Origin: Magicicada septendecula
Taxonomy: Eukaryota; Arthropoda; Insecta; Hemiptera; Cicadidae
Direction of reading: 5' to 3'
NCBI GenBank assembly: GCA_034769895.1
Contig: CM068372.1
Span: 379,635,910 to 379,699,909, forward strand
DNA length: 64,000 nt
Position 1 is the first letter of the stretch. Every line of letters starts with the position of its first letter. Of the stretch, positions 1 through 12,498 are shown in pieces. Both the position numbers and the translations under genes were made by a program. Below the pieces are notes generated by a model. It had not been told where the DNA came from, made no database searches, and saw only the letters and a list, made by a program, of their open reading frames with translations.

Positions 1-546
1 TTAAGTATTCATTTAAGTATTCCAGTAGATGCTACGAATTTTTAGAAGAAAATCCAAGTAACTTGTAGAAAGAACAAAAACGTCACCGTGACAGTTTGGT
101 TGCCTACGTAGCAGGCGAATCCACGAGTGAAGTGAAACACCCTAGTGGGGATTTTATAAAACACCTGTGCCCCTCACCCCTGTGACACATCACAGTCATC
201 TCTCTGCCACCTTACTCCCCCCCGTCATGTAACACTCCCGTTGACTACTGAAATAAAGTATAAAACCTTTTAATTATAATATAATAAACGTGGATTTTTT
301 TTTGCGTTTAAATAACCGTGAATAATGACGCTTTCTGTAAGTTATGATCGCTACAATGTAGAGACAAGTTCCTAACAGGTTCAATGGTGATGTCATTTGT
401 TTATAAAATAGTCGGGTTACGGGGCAGCGGTTGAATAGGGAAAACAATTTCAGGAAATCTCGTGTACGTACAGAAACGCCAATTATAGGAAAGGTGCAAT
501 GATCAAAATGACTAATTTCGTACAATGTTCAATCTTTTCCTATATG
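1..546. other. no recognisable feature
   Basis: AT-rich non-coding flank. Short open frames here resemble no family I know. A C-rich stretch near 150-240 and an A/T-rich segment near 280-305 are the only compositional changes. Confidence 0.5.
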
Positions 547-851
547 TTTGAAGTAACTACCGGGCTACTTGGGCGTGGTCCAGGGTTTACAATCAAAGTA
601 AACGTTTCAGCATCACCACTGGCTGCCATCTTCAGTGGAATTCGAGTCTACCTAACGCGGGGTGTCAAACGTCAGGCCCAGAGTACTGTGGTTAAGGCCA
701 CACCACACCACAGTACTGTGGGCCTCACGTATGATACCCCGCGTTAGGTAGACTCGAATGCCACTGAAGATGGCAGCCAGTGGTGCTGCTGAAACGTTTG
801 CTTTGATTTAAACCCTGCACCACGCCCAAACAGCCCGGTAGTTACTTCAAA
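547..851. mobile_element. foldback MITE (long hairpin element)
   Basis: The two halves are near-perfect reverse complements of each other over about 140 bp per arm. The outer ends read tttgaagtaactaccgggc on one side and its complement on the other, with a short unpaired centre near 690-710. There is no coding capacity. TATA occurs just outside both ends (541-544 and 852-855) and may be a target duplication, although the left copy is separated from the arm by two bases. This is a non-autonomous foldback DNA element; the superfamily is not determined. Confidence 0.75.
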
Positions 852-3800
852 TATAACTGACACCGGCCGTGAAAGCCTTAGAACAATCTTTTCGTATTTC
901 ATGTAAGATGTATATTGTAGCATGACAGAAAATCTACCTTATTATAATTCAAGAATAAGCAAATATAAAATAAAAACAAACTGGCATAAAGAATAATTCC
1001 TATAATAATTACTAAATAACAACAGTAGACTGAAATTCTAGATCCAAAGGAATCAAATTCATTAAAACCAAACATACACTCTCTAATAAATAATAGGAAG
1101 ATGATTATAGTCCAACTTATAGTGTAGATACACCCAGATAGAATAGGAGCAGGTAAGGAAAAACCGTGGATAAACAAATCCACTGAATCGAAAAATAAAT
1201 ATTGAAAAACAATACCTCATTATAAAGGGCCGTAAGTACGAATTACCGAAATTATTTAAAAGAGTCCATAGGAATGAACGGTGAAACCCATAAGAACGTG
1301 ACAAAATTACTAAATATAATTTAATTATAACTCTAAAATGTAAACACAAAATCCCAAAAAGATAAAATAAGAAAGGTACAATACCATAAAATAAAAACGA
1401 TGTAACTAATTTTAAGTAAAGACGTTAGGTATAAGACGACCTCAAGACAAAAGATAAGAGCAATTATGTCATACGATTATGTCATATGATTATATGACTA
1501 AAGGTGGACAAGTGTAACCTATTTTATTGTGAAAAGTGACTACTAACAAGCAAACAGCATAATACATATCAATGATGAACAAGAAATTGAGTTATTTTTT
1601 TATACAATACATAATTCAACTTGGAAGTGCAATTGATAAACAATTAATAATGCAAATTAAGTGATGTTCCTTATTCCCCAAGACTAGATAAAATTATTAG
1701 AGATAAGATTAGGGAATACAGTGAATAGTGGGGGGAACCAGGGTAACTCCCTAAATCAATAAACAAAAACAGAAATAGACTGAATAAATGTTAATTTTAA
1801 TAAACTGTTTAGATGAAAACAGATTTGTTTTGTTGTATTAGAAGTTCATTGAACCCATAGCATTGAATGCTTGGGATTAAATTTAGTTTAAGAGGATACC
1901 TTTGTTATGTTTAAATAATGTTAATTAATCATAGACTATGTTGTAGTTAAGTAAGGGCAATTTAGTTGTTAGGATTTTATTGGAATTGTACGTCAGAAAG
2001 GGTAATAGCAATCTGAAATAATTGTAAACTTAGTGATAGAACTAACATCAATACATAGGCCAAATTGTAAACCTCACCAACATTATAAATTAATAGTAAA
2101 TAAGGTAATGAAACAAATCAAATGAATGAAAAATGTTGAATGTAACACACTAACAATTTATTATAAACGTAACAACACTTTGTGAAAGTAATTAAGGAAT
2201 GTATAGGATATTATTAGAAAAAAGCAAGTGTACTAACACTGGGGCCTAGAGAAAAGTCTAAATTGAAGGTAGGGTTCAAATTAGCTAAGTAAATTATCAA
2301 ATTACTGAGAATTAAAGAAACCAAATCATAATAATTCAATCAACGATCTTGTTTAATGATAATTGGGATCTAAAATATACTGTAAATCATTTAATTTGTA
2401 ATGGAGTAAAGGAGGTATAGGCCTACAAGCAAGTATTATGTAAATATGACTTTTGAGTTAAAACTACACTAAAATATATCATGTATGGTATTAAATTATG
2501 CAGAATTAAATAAGGAATTTGATTGTGTAATTAGAATTTAATAAGAATAGATAATAATCAAAATGTAATTTGTAATATGATATAAAGTTCAATTCTTTTG
2601 AACAAAATCAAATTTGAGACTTAAGTATCAGCTGACTGAAAACAATGTAAATTTACTAAGAAATCAGCCAGGACTTTTTGAATGATGGAAAAAACTGTTA
2701 CTTGATTGTTAAACGTCAAAGTGAACGCATCAGGATGTTATAGCGAAAAAGGATAACAAATTTTTTACAAGAACTAATCCTAAGAAAGGAAATCTAAAAT
2801 ATGAGTTATTCATACAAACATTAACTGATTCAAACCAAACCATTACTTTTATGAAGATTGGCAATTATCAAACAGATATAGAAACGGTCAAGGAACTAAT
2901 AGAGAAAATCTCACTGTGAAAATCCTCACGACATTCTGGATGAACTATTTGAAACGAAGACATTTTTAACCAACACCTATTACCGAACCAAAAACGGATC
3001 ACGAACACGGAATAATCACACTACAACGAAGAAAATTAATAACTACTGCTCGGATGAGGGACACTTCCGATAAATAAATAAACATTTATTTGGAGTAAAA
3101 TCGTTGAGAATCTCTTTGTATAAATCCGAGTTGAAGGAATCGGCCAATTTTGATGAGATAATCTGTTGAGACGACTTCAATCAGCTGTGATGACGTCAGC
3201 CCATGTGTAGCCTGTGGTTCGAACATTTCCATTTTACTAACAATTTTTATGATAAATATTATTTATATATTATTAAGTAAGAACTTTTAGTTGTAAGTAT
3301 TGTACTATTCAGCAGTGCCCTTTTGTGACATCTGATAACAGTAAAAAGAACCCTATTAATGTTAAAATATTATTAAATTATAAAGAAAAATTACTCGATT
3401 CAAATCGACCTGAGATAAGCCGTGAATAATTATTTCGACTCAAAGTCGACTAATCGCAATAAGATCAATAAATTAAATTAAATATTCAATATTTGAGTTT
3501 TATTTCTTTATAAAGTATATAATTGAAAGAATTTCCGATATTAATTGAAACCTGGACGTCAAGGAGGAAGAGAACGACATTGAAAAGGAGTAAAGACACC
3601 GAATCTACAAATACTATAAATCGATTATTCAAATCACAATCTATTTAACATTTTTAAACAAATTATTCATCACCAACCAAAATAAGTACTCTAAGAAAAG
3701 AATTAATATAACAACTAGGATTAATACAATAACTCATAAACTAATAAATAATTAATAAATAAAAAAAATCTCAATTAATTAAAATTAAAAAAACATTTTT

Positions 3801-3895
3801 TAATCTTTAATTGATTAATAAACAGGATTTTTTTACAATATTGTTCGCTGGAGATCGTCTTCTGAAAAGGCGAATATAACTTGGTCATCAGCGAG
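852..3895. other. AT-rich DNA without recognisable genes
   Basis: About 3 kb of strongly AT-rich sequence with stops in all frames and no family I recognise. It contains small local repeats (for example the tandem 'tcatatgattat' motif near 1465-1500) and A/T homopolymer patches near 3750-3850. It could be the non-coding part of an old LTR element or simple intergenic DNA. Confidence 0.4.
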
Positions 3896-4200
3896 GAGAA
3901 TAAATTTTCAAGCTTTATTTTGGTGGTAACTGTAACATACCTGAATCAAAGACATAAGTAATTGCCTTTATAGGAGATGAACTGGTTCGGACCAAAATAT
4001 GCATAGAACAAGTAAACCATTTCAACTATCTCGAACATGACGTTACTTATGATCAAGATACAGATATAGAAAATATAATGACAAATTTCACAAGAGTGTG
4101 TGAAATGATTTGAAGAAAGTTTTGAAATAAATGTATAAAAGAAACTCAGACAGCGAGTAATAAGCGTTACGCTTGCCAAGCAAGATTCCTGGCTCGTCGT
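3896..4200 (+). pseudogene. non-LTR retrotransposon relic (post-RT region)
   Basis: Plus-strand conceptual translation with several stops resembles the region after the RT palm of jockey/RTE-like elements: 'EQVNHFNYLEHDVTYD', then a run matching the FTRVCEMI-type segment, then 'KRYACQ'. The neighbour at 4260-4995 belongs to a related family. Too decayed to be functional. Confidence 0.5.
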
Positions 4201-4259
4201 CAAAGTAACAATATATGTATTTACATAAAAATCCTACATAATAATCCTAGTTGACTCGG

Positions 4260-4995
4260 GAGTATCACTTCAGCGAAATATTCATGTGAATGCATTGCTT
4301 TACCCAGATGACAGAGTAATCATACAGAAAACAGAAGACCAGTTACAGCGGGCGATACTTACGTTCAATAGCATCATACAAGACTATGGGCTACAGATCT
4401 CTGCTACAAAATCTAAAACGATGGAATTTCAGGGCAGGTAGGCTATAAGAACTAAAATAGTCGTGAATAATCAGATTTTGGATGAAGTTAGTCATTTTAA
4501 TTATCAGGGTTCCAATATCTCATATGGAACTGATATTGATTGGGATAGTCTAAGAAAATGTAGACGCATCTGTGGAACGATTCATAGGTACCTGAAAAAT
4601 AAAACACGGAAGGATTTCCGACTGAAATTTTATAAAACTGTGGCTGTCCCCCACATTCCTGTACGCCCTGTACGCTAGTGAGATATGGACTCTTAGTAAA
4701 AGACACGTGCAGGGGATTCAGGCAGTCGAAATGAAATTTCTAAGAGGGACGCAAGGTGGTTCTCTTTGGATCGGAAAAGGAACAAGGATATTAGACGCAA
4801 TTTAAACACTGTATGATTGCGCCAGAAGATTGAAAACCACAGAAGGAGATGGTGTAAACACTTGAATCTCATGCCTGATATCCGTCTACCTGTGGCTGCC
4901 TTGGGTTTAACACACTACTGGGAAGAGAGCTGTCGGTAGACCGAGGAGGAGATGAGTTCCGGAACAGGTCTAAGACCTAGTCCTTGGAGTGGTGA
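4260..4995 (+). pseudogene. non-LTR retrotransposon relic (RT to 3' end)
   Basis: Plus-strand relic. A YxDD-like palm motif is present as 'LLYPDDRVI' near 4295, followed by 'GLQISATKSKTMEF', then 'EVSHFNYQGSNISYGTDID' and 'RRICGTIHRYLKNKTRKDF' near 4470-4620. Frameshifts and stops interrupt it. It ends near 4990 in a GATGATGGTGATGAT tract, the simple-repeat tail usual for these elements. A second copy of the same family lies on the minus strand at 55785-56215. Inactive. Confidence 0.75.
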
Positions 4996-5278
4996 CGATG
5001 GTGATGATTATAAAAATCCTAACCTCACTAAGATTCGATTTGACTATTATGTAGAGGTAATGAGGACTACAGGGAACAGGAACATGTGGTTACAGTGACA
5101 GAGATTTGCTTTCAGGATTGAGAAAGTATTAGGAGCGCGACTGTTGTTAAATAGAACAACTGTAAATGCTGTAACGAGTACAACTGTAAACTGGCAAAAA
5201 CTAAAATAAATGAAACGGAATTAAGCTGTAACGGCAAACAAATGTAGAACAGAGGGAAAGGAATAGATGTAGACAGAG

Positions 5279-5680
5279 ATGGTAGGTGATAAAGAGGGAA
5301 AGAGAGAGAGAGAGGGGGACACAGAGACAGACAGACAATAGTGAGAGGGACGGAGGGAAGAGAGGGATAGAGAGTGAGAGACAGAGGAGGAAATAGAGAG
5401 GGAGAGGAAGACAGCGAGAGAGAGACAGAGATAGACAGAGAGTGACAGAGACAGAGAGTGACAGAGACAGAGAGACACAGAGAGAGAGAAAGAGAGAGAG
5501 AGAGGGAGTGAGATAAGGGTGAGAGAGAGGGGGGAGAGAGGGGAGAGAGAGGGGGAGAGAGAGGGGGAGAGAGACAGAGACAGACAGGGAGAGAGCGAGA
5601 GGGTGGGAGGGAAAGAGAGAGGGTGAGAGAGTGAGGGTGAGAGGAAGAAGGAGAGAGAGAGAGAGAGAGAGAGAGAGACC
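5279..5680. repeat. GA-rich microsatellite/polypurine tract
   Basis: Imperfect (GA)n with GGGA and CAGA interruptions over about 400 bp. The long open frames on the complement translate to Ser/Leu runs and are artefacts of the repeat. The tract is attached to the dispersed repeat at 5681-6110. Confidence 0.9.
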
Positions 5681-6110
5681 ACTTGTGACCTACATACAGC
5701 GCAACTTTACACCGTGTGCAAACTGCTGGCTTCATGTATATGTGGTTCACATAACCGCAGCTTTACATATTAATTCAACAACCCGTTTGATTAAATCTCA
5801 GACGGAATATAGTGTTTTGGCGTTATAGTAGTCATTATAGTCCAAATGTACATACGACTTTACTATAGATTTTGAACAGTTTCTTTGGGGAGGCGCAATG
5901 GACAACCACCTCATTGTAAAGCTAAGAAAATTTTCATTCATTTCCCACATACGCAGAATAGTCTTGTAGGGCATTGTACAGTGTACAATAGGTTGCAAGA
6001 AGGATTGCGAGAAGATTAGAGGCATGCTAGAGTGGTTGTGGCACACATACACTGTAACACAATGTAACAGAGAAAGAGAGATAGTGTGTGATTGAGACAG
6101 CAACTGTCAT
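5681..6110 (+). repeat. dispersed non-coding repeat, copy 1 (GA-headed)
   Basis: The sequence following the GA tract (ccacttgtgacctacatac..., through the segment 'caacccgtttgattaaat' near 5779) is repeated with about the same order at 7613-7910, also directly after a GA tract. It is a short dispersed element with a simple-repeat head; family unknown. Confidence 0.7.
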
Positions 6111-6624
6111 CAAGTTTTAGCGTCCGTAATCACCGTATGCTATACTTTTAAATAGGGCAATTCTTACGTTGCTTCCAGGCTTCCACATGGGGAAGCGCTT
6201 TTTTTATATTTACTTATTTATCAGGCCGCTGCAACAGCATCGGTCATTAGCGACCAGAAAAATTATAAAAATAAATTTATAAATCATCCAGAAATTCTCA
6301 TACAGATGCAGTAAAATATATTAAACTAGAAGATGCTTAAAGAAGACAAACATTGCAACAATATAGACAGGAACTTGTACGATTTAAAAATCCATTAGGT
6401 ATTTGTTTAATATTAGCAATAATGCATAATAAAATGATAAATATTGTGCTATACGACACAAATATTACAAATACACAGTATGGAGATTTATAATTATTAA
6501 TTAATAACATACTAAGCTTATATGTAATAATAAATATAATACATAATAATATATGTAACAAAAATAGTATATATAACAAACAAAACAGTAATAATAATCT
6601 TGAATACATAATACATATTAATCC
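6111..6624. other. AT-rich, no gene recognised
   Basis: AT-rich spacer. The minus-strand open frame near 6340-6610 is a low-complexity Leu/Ile/Phe string with no family resemblance. Confidence 0.4.
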
Positions 6625-7078
6625 ATCAGGCGAACCCTTAAGTCAGCAAGTAAAGGAACATGCCTAAAATATTTCAAGGTGATGGCTCTTCCCACACTTC
6701 TTTATGGGTCTGAGAATTGGACTTTAACGAAAGGTCAGGCCAGTCGCATCCAAGCGGCTGAAATGAGATTTCTCACCCACGTGGCAGGGTATAACTCTCC
6801 ACGATCATAGAAGAAACACAAATATACGGCAGGAACTGAATATTATGAGTATACTCGACAGGATCGCCCAGTATCGGCTGAGTTGGTGGACACATCTTTG
6901 CCGAATGGATGACTGCCGCATCCCCAAACAACTATGGAACTATAAGCCGATGGGACGGAGAGGTGTGGGACGTCCGAGGAAGCGCTGAAGTGACCAGCTG
7001 TAATATTTGCCTATTTGGGACGGGAACCATTCTTGGTTTGAACCTTGAGGATGATGATGACGATGATGACATATTAAT
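6625..7078 (+). pseudogene. non-LTR retrotransposon relic, 3' end
   Basis: Plus-strand relic of the C-terminal part of a jockey/RTE-like ORF. Recognisable pieces are 'PTLLYGSENWTLTKGQASR' (6695-6750), an 'IQAAEMRFL' segment and 'ELNIMSILDRIAQYRL'. It ends in a (GATGAT)n tail at 7050-7070. The same family, same strand, recurs at 51890-52275. Multiple stops; inactive. Confidence 0.75.
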
Positions 7079-7130
7079 CCATTATCTTACGGTACACGGT
7101 TTAGAAATTACATAAATGTTCTTATAAATT

Positions 7131-7400
7131 TTATAGTCCGGTACCTATATTTTTGCTATCAACTGGAAGTATTCCGGCGGCTGGAGTCTTGTCGTTTAAA
7201 CTTCGTCTATTGTCTAAAGGGAAATTAAATTTGGCTCGCAGATGAAGGAGAGCAGGGCACTGTGAAAGGAGATGGTATGTTGTCAAAACTGTGTCACAGT
7301 GACTGCATCTAGCAGGAGACTCGTTCGTGAAGATGTACTTACGAGTTAGCAGCGTGTGACCGATACGGAGTCTTGTTATGACCACTTGATTTGTTCTGAA
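7131..7400 (-). pseudogene. jockey/R1-like non-LTR relic, C-terminal RNase H/zinc region
   Basis: The minus strand encodes 'VITRLRIGHTLLTRKYIF' followed by 'ARCSHCDTVLTTYHLLSQCP'. This is the classic tail after RNase H in jockey/R1/I-type elements: a TRLRxGHT segment, then a C-x2-C...H...C knuckle. The N-terminal part of the element is absent, so this is a 3' fragment. Family assignment rests on motif recognition only. Confidence 0.7.
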
Positions 7401-7519
7401 TTCTGTAGCAAGTCAGGGTTGTTCGTAAATATTTTTTCCTTCTCGGAATAGATTGAGGATAGAATATAGAATATAACACATCACGCGGAAGTGCTTTGAT
7501 GTAATAATCTGTTCTTACT

Positions 7520-7612
7520 CAGAGAGATAGACAGAGATGGAAGCTGAGAAAGAAATAGAGTGAGAGAGGGGGGAGAGGGAGAGAGAGAAGGAGAGGGAGA
7601 GGGAAAGAGAGA
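7520..7612. repeat. GA microsatellite
   Basis: Interrupted (GA)n tract heading the second copy of the dispersed repeat that follows; it parallels the 5279-5680 tract. Confidence 0.8.
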
Positions 7613-7910
7613 CTACTTGTGACCAATATGGAGCGCACATTTACACCTTGTGCGAACTGCTGGTTTCAGTATATGTAGTTCAGATAAGCTCACCTTTATA
7701 TATTAATTCAACAACCCGTTTGATTAAATCTCAGACTGAATGTAGTGTTTTATCGTTACAGTAACAACGGTTTAAATGTTTACAGACCTTTAGACAGGTT
7801 CTGAATAGTGACTTTGACTTGCGGCGCCTCGTTACATGGCTAACAGTATTGTCATATACTTCCCACACGGACAGATCAGTCTTGTATAGTGTTTCATAGT
7901 GTGTAGGTCA
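7613..7910 (+). repeat. dispersed non-coding repeat, copy 2 (GA-headed)
   Basis: Matches 5681-6000 in order, including 'ttaattcaacaacccgtttg' and 'attaaatctcagactgaat', with scattered substitutions and indels. Confidence 0.7.
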
Positions 7911-8982
7911 ACTAATGATAATGTGATGTATTTATAATTGCTTACTAATGGTACTTATAATCTCAATCTTCTATTATGGTGTATTCATTGTTCGTGGCCT
8001 AAAGATACCATACATATGATTTACAATAAAGTTTTAATTACTCACATTCTTAATTTTGATTGATTCTGGTCATAGACCATCGTCAGGACATATACACTGT
8101 GCACTCGCGGTCACCATATTATAAAACAATTACTATTTACAAAAAACGAATTCATAAACACTGATTATTGATTTGTACGTTTCACGATCAAACATCAAAT
8201 CGTCTATTTGAGAACAGTACTTTCACTGACCAGATTTTATTTACACTTATCAACTTGTAACTCTGTTATGAGATAAACAATGACGTTAAAACACAAAATC
8301 TTATGTCCATTATCGGTAGAATATTTACCACGTGTTAATCGAGCTCTGCCACATTTTGCCTGTTGCCAGTACGGTACATAATAACAATAGGCAATCTTGT
8401 CACAACGATTGTCAAGCAATCATATGTCGACCTGCGTCCGTTGAGATTAGCATTACAATTGTGGCGCCGCGCGTCCAATACCCGTCTACACAGAGCTGTG
8501 TCAATACGCCGTTATACATATTTATATGGCAGTCGCAGTTTTCACTGACAAAGTCGGCAGCAAACATGGTCCTTGTCACTAACACAACGCACCAAATAAT
8601 TCACTTAATACGCAAGTTTAATGGCCTGATTACACCAAACAAATGAAATGGTGGTTCAAGCGAATTTCTGTGAAGTGCAGTCATCTTCTTTAATGAAATA
8701 AACGCAAACGCAGAAATAATCGAGTGCAACAAAAACATAAACATGTAACAATAGGATACCTAATATTATTAATTATATGAGTTCAAAGAAAATACACAAC
8801 ACAAAAAACCAAAAGCTTATACAGTGCACTAAACGGTCAATTGATATCAACGACTAGTAACGGAGAGTTCAACAAGCAGCGGGGAAATATTGTTGGAGGC
8901 GATCGTGTGAGGCATCCAGAATTGATCGTGTCCAAAACAATTTGATATAGAGTAAACAAACTTAGGACAAAAATAATGGATG
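7911..8982. other. non-coding spacer
   Basis: No gene recognised. The stretch 8430-8560 resembles 28455-28580 (shared 'gagattagcatt'-like and 'cgcg.cgcccaat'-like segments) and appears to be a degenerate member of the family at 11739, 26520, 51395 and 59379. Confidence 0.4.
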
Positions 8983-9034
8983 TTTCTTCTTCTTCTTCTT
9001 CTTCTTCTTCTTCTTCTTCTTCTTCTTCTTCTTC
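8983..9034. repeat. (CTT)n microsatellite
   Basis: Uninterrupted TTC/CTT run. On the minus strand it is the GAA-type tail of the retrotransposon relic at 9035-9720; the sister copy at 60245-61065 also ends in GAAGAAGAA. Confidence 0.9.
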
Positions 9035-9720
9035 AAGGATTATGTTATATAAACTTGTTCCGGCACCCATCTCATCCTCGGACGACCCACGTCTCTTCTA
9101 CCAGTGGCTATATAGTTCAGTGCCGTTTTCGCCAATCGATCCTCTGTCATCCTTTGCAGATGATCCCACCATTGTCTTTTGGAAATTAAAATAATTCCAT
9201 TTATGTCCTTTACTTCCAATTCTGCTCTGATATCTGCATTCCTTATTCTATCTTGCAATGTATAATTTTAAGTATTTATAAGAAACTGCATTTCAGCACT
9301 CTAAATATTGCCGCATTCCTTTTTTGTCATGACCCAAGCCGCACTCACATAAACCAGTGGGTATTGCAATTGTCTTATAAAATTTAATCCTTGTGCTGTG
9401 TCTTATTTCTTTCCAAAGATTTCTACGAATCGTACTGCAGATACTCCTAAGTACTCTGGATTTCCATGCTCTCAACATTTCGTCAATGTATATTATATTA
9501 AACAAGGTTGGGGAAACACAGCATCCCTGCCTAACTCCCTGATTTATTGGAATGTCATCTGAGAGCCTACCATTCAGATCAAGGACTACAGACGTACTTT
9601 TGTAAAGGGTTTAACCGAGTTTATTAAATGCTGTGGATATTATCTTCTATCCATAATATTCCATAACATTTGACGGTCTACATTATCAAATGCTTTTTCC
9701 AGATCAACAAAGCGGTATGC
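9035..9720 (-). pseudogene. non-LTR retrotransposon relic with GAA tail
   Basis: Minus-strand fragments 'FNIIYIDEMLRAWKSRV' (about 9440-9505) and 'MQDRIRNADIRAELEVKDI' with 'GRPRMRWVPEQV' (9040-9258) match, in the same order, the plus-strand copy at 60245-61065. The palm YVDD core lies in the upstream portion of the sister copy. Stops and frameshifts are present; inactive. The simple GAA tail suggests an RTE-like mode of insertion. Confidence 0.75.
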
Positions 9721-10155
9721 GTTTCCTGGTTATACTCCCGCCTTTCCTCTATAAAGGATACCATAAATATAAAAATATTAAAAGTCTATTACGGCACCGG
9801 TCCTGAACGACAGCCGAATCAGAAGAAAAAATATGTACTTTCGAAGGTCCAGAAAGGACGGTGATAATGATGAAATAGAAGTCAGCTTATTTAAATCGAA
9901 TGTAAGAAACTAAAGTCAAACGGGATTTAAAATCTAGGCAAGCAGCTGTTGTTACAGTCTGTGTATTTTCCTATGACATAACAGACAACGTTATTAACGC
10001 TACCCGACATGTAGGTGAATTAAATCAACAAAAATATTTTTCAATTATATTTCCAGCCATGAGAACTGCTGCTTATCACAAACATAATGCAATCCCTGTT
10101 GAGTTTTACTATTGTTACGACGGTCGCTTGGATTGTAGTGGTGTATAGGGGACAC
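9721..10155. other. no recognisable feature
   Basis: Non-coding spacer between a retrotransposon relic and a hAT-like MITE. Nothing recognised. Confidence 0.4.
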
Positions 10156-10945
10156 CAGGGGCGGACCTAGCATTTCATTCGAGGGGGGGATTATTTTTTA
10201 AACACATATCGTTTCTTTAGAGTATTTTTGTTCTCATATTACATTGAATACATTGAAAATCGTACCAACAAATTAAAACTAATGGGTAAATAATAGCTGT
10301 AATTCACTAATTTCATAAAAATCAATTAATAACATAGAGTTTGACTTGGAAGCCTAATAATATAAATACTTCTGTGGAATATAAATACTTTAAACAGAAG
10401 GTTAAAATTAAGAAAGTAAATTTGTATGTGTATGTGTGTGTTTGTGTTGTAGGATTAACACATGCAAGAACACGAAAAATTTAAATGAACGTTGTGTTTA
10501 ATTTTACAGTGTTTTGTTTCTTCGAGGGCCTATTGCAACAACCCGTGTCTATTATGAAAAATAATGTTAAGAAACTAAAACTGATTCACTTTATGTGCTT
10601 GTGATTGAAGTTATCAACATCTGACTTTAAGTTAAACTATAAAAAGATATATCCCTCTTTATCGTAACCAGCGGAAAAACGTTCCGTATCCTATTCTCTT
10701 TCGAGCCGACTTCTTTTCATTTTTCACCATTTCTTTCAACATCTGTTATATTTATTATTCTGTATAAGGCCTATTATTGTAGATTATTTAACTTGTCATT
10801 GACTCGAATAGTAACTTTTTAAAACAGACAAAACTTGGAAGTCACAAAAAGCACAACCGGTTTAAAATTTTTTGCTCCAAAATTATTTTAGTTTTGTTTG
10901 GATTTCGGGGGGATATATCCCCATATTCCCCCTAGGTTTCCCCTG
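10156..10945. mobile_element. hAT-like non-autonomous DNA transposon
   Basis: The left end reads CAGGGGCGGACCTAG; the right end is an imperfect inverted copy ending CCTAGGTTTCCCCTG. Flanking octamers ggggacac and gtggacca match at 5 of 8 positions, compatible with a decayed 8-bp target duplication. About 790 bp of AT-rich interior has no transposase. The CAGGGGCGGA-type terminus is common in insect non-autonomous hAT-like families; that assignment is inference. Confidence 0.6.
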
Positions 10946-11214
10946 GTGGACCACAATAACTGGCACTAATTTAAGCACTAATTACAATCTTTATTGAGAC
11001 ACAAACAACAGTAATAAATCAACAAAGGGACTTTCATAAAATAATTTAAGTTAAAATTTCTCAAACACATAATAATAAATTACAGTTTTACACTAGTTAA
11101 CTGTATACTAATACTTTTCACTAAATCGTATCAGTGATTCCGAACCGTATAACATCGCCAGATCTAACTGAACTGAACTGCTTAGCTAGCCGCTGGTGCT
11201 TACTTATGCCCTGC

Positions 11215-11480
11215 ATTCATTCATTCGTTATCATTCCTCTGGCGCTACAGCCCACGATGAGCCTTGACCTCCACAACTAGTCGCCTCCAAACACCTAGGT
11301 CCTGCAGCCTTTGCCCCCAATCCCCGATACCCATACTCCTGAGGTCATATTCTACGTCCTGTACTAGGATATTCTACGTTCTTGTAAGTCTTCCTTTCCT
11401 TCTTTGCCCACCTATTGTCCCTCTAAGAATTGCTTTGGGCATTCTGTTTGTTCTTCTTTGCAATGCAAGATTGGTTTCCC
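11215..11480 (-). pseudogene. possible retrotransposon 3'-end relic
   Basis: The minus strand reads 'WRRLVVEVKAHRGL' followed by a stop near 11222-11262. This phrase resembles the C-terminal end of non-LTR ORFs, but there is no domain-level support. Low confidence. Confidence 0.3.
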
Positions 11481-11738
11481 TGCATAGTCGAATTATTTAT
11501 TTGGAAACATTAATTCTTTGCTCGGAATAACTTATCTAGAAAGAAAATGTGTCATTTTATGTATATATTTTTTTTATTTTTATTTATATCAGACACCCGA
11601 CACAGTCTATATATAGAAGTATATGTGCTCTGTAATAATTATGCTACAGGTTAACTTTTACGGACGTCATATTTTCACTGATTAGTATCCAGAAAACGTA
11701 GAATATTACAGTTTAACTGCTGACATGAAACTGATCAA

Positions 11739-11890
11739 TACACGTGTATGCAGTGTGTGTGACTGGTAATGGCTCGGAGCGCGCGGTAATGACGGCTTGG
11801 AGTACAAAGTGGCTTTTAACTTATGAATACGTATGGCCGTGGCACAGCTCTATGTCGGGGGTTGGACGCGTGACGTGTCGACGCGATAGA
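11739..11890 (+). repeat. dispersed repeat family A, copy 1
   Basis: Contains 'gactggtaatggctcggagc', a 'gtacaaagtggctttta'-type core and 'gggggttggacgcgtgac'. Other copies: 26520-26690 (plus), 51395-51545 and 59379-59550 (both minus). About 150 bp, non-coding, moderately GC-rich. Confidence 0.75.
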
Positions 11891-12247
11891 AATGTAAATG
11901 ATATTGGGTGCGGAGCTGACTTTGATTAGTTTGTGACTGTCGGAGTCGATACGCGGTAACGAGCGATCGACATGATTGTTGATTCCTCCACGCAACACTA
12001 TCGATTCATGGACCATCCGTGTGATTGTAATGTGGTTTTATTCCCTGGTGATTAAAAGCGTATGTCACTATGATGTGTACCGGAAGACTTAAAGTAATAT
12101 TGTAAATATACTAAATTATCTTGTCTAGATTGTTGGACACATCATTACAAGATTTACAAGAGAGTATGTGGCACTATAGTTTTAAAGACAGCTCTCAGTA
12201 AGCATTCGTTTTGCAATTTTAGTACTTCTTGGAGCTGACAAACCAAT
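11891..12247. other. no recognisable feature
   Basis: Spacer; nothing recognised. Confidence 0.4.
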
Positions 12248-12400
12248 TTTTACTTCCATTTCCTTACGGAACTTGGAAGTAAAAATTGGTTTGACAATTT
12301 TCCGTAAGGAAATTGAAATATTGTTCGCGAAAAAATCGTGTTCGAGATAGGGCTGATTCTGATTACACTACCCTCAAAACATGAAGTAAAGTCATTTTAC

Positions 12401-12498
<98 letters not shown>

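Noticed and set aside
899..1349. Hydrophobic minus-strand ORFs near 1 kb as membrane proteins
   Set aside because: AT-rich DNA yields Leu/Ile/Phe-rich frames by composition; no start context or family similarity.
5112..5750. Long minus-strand open frames rich in Ser, Leu and Pro
   Set aside because: They are translations of the GA/CT microsatellite; the frames exist only because the dinucleotide repeat lacks stops.
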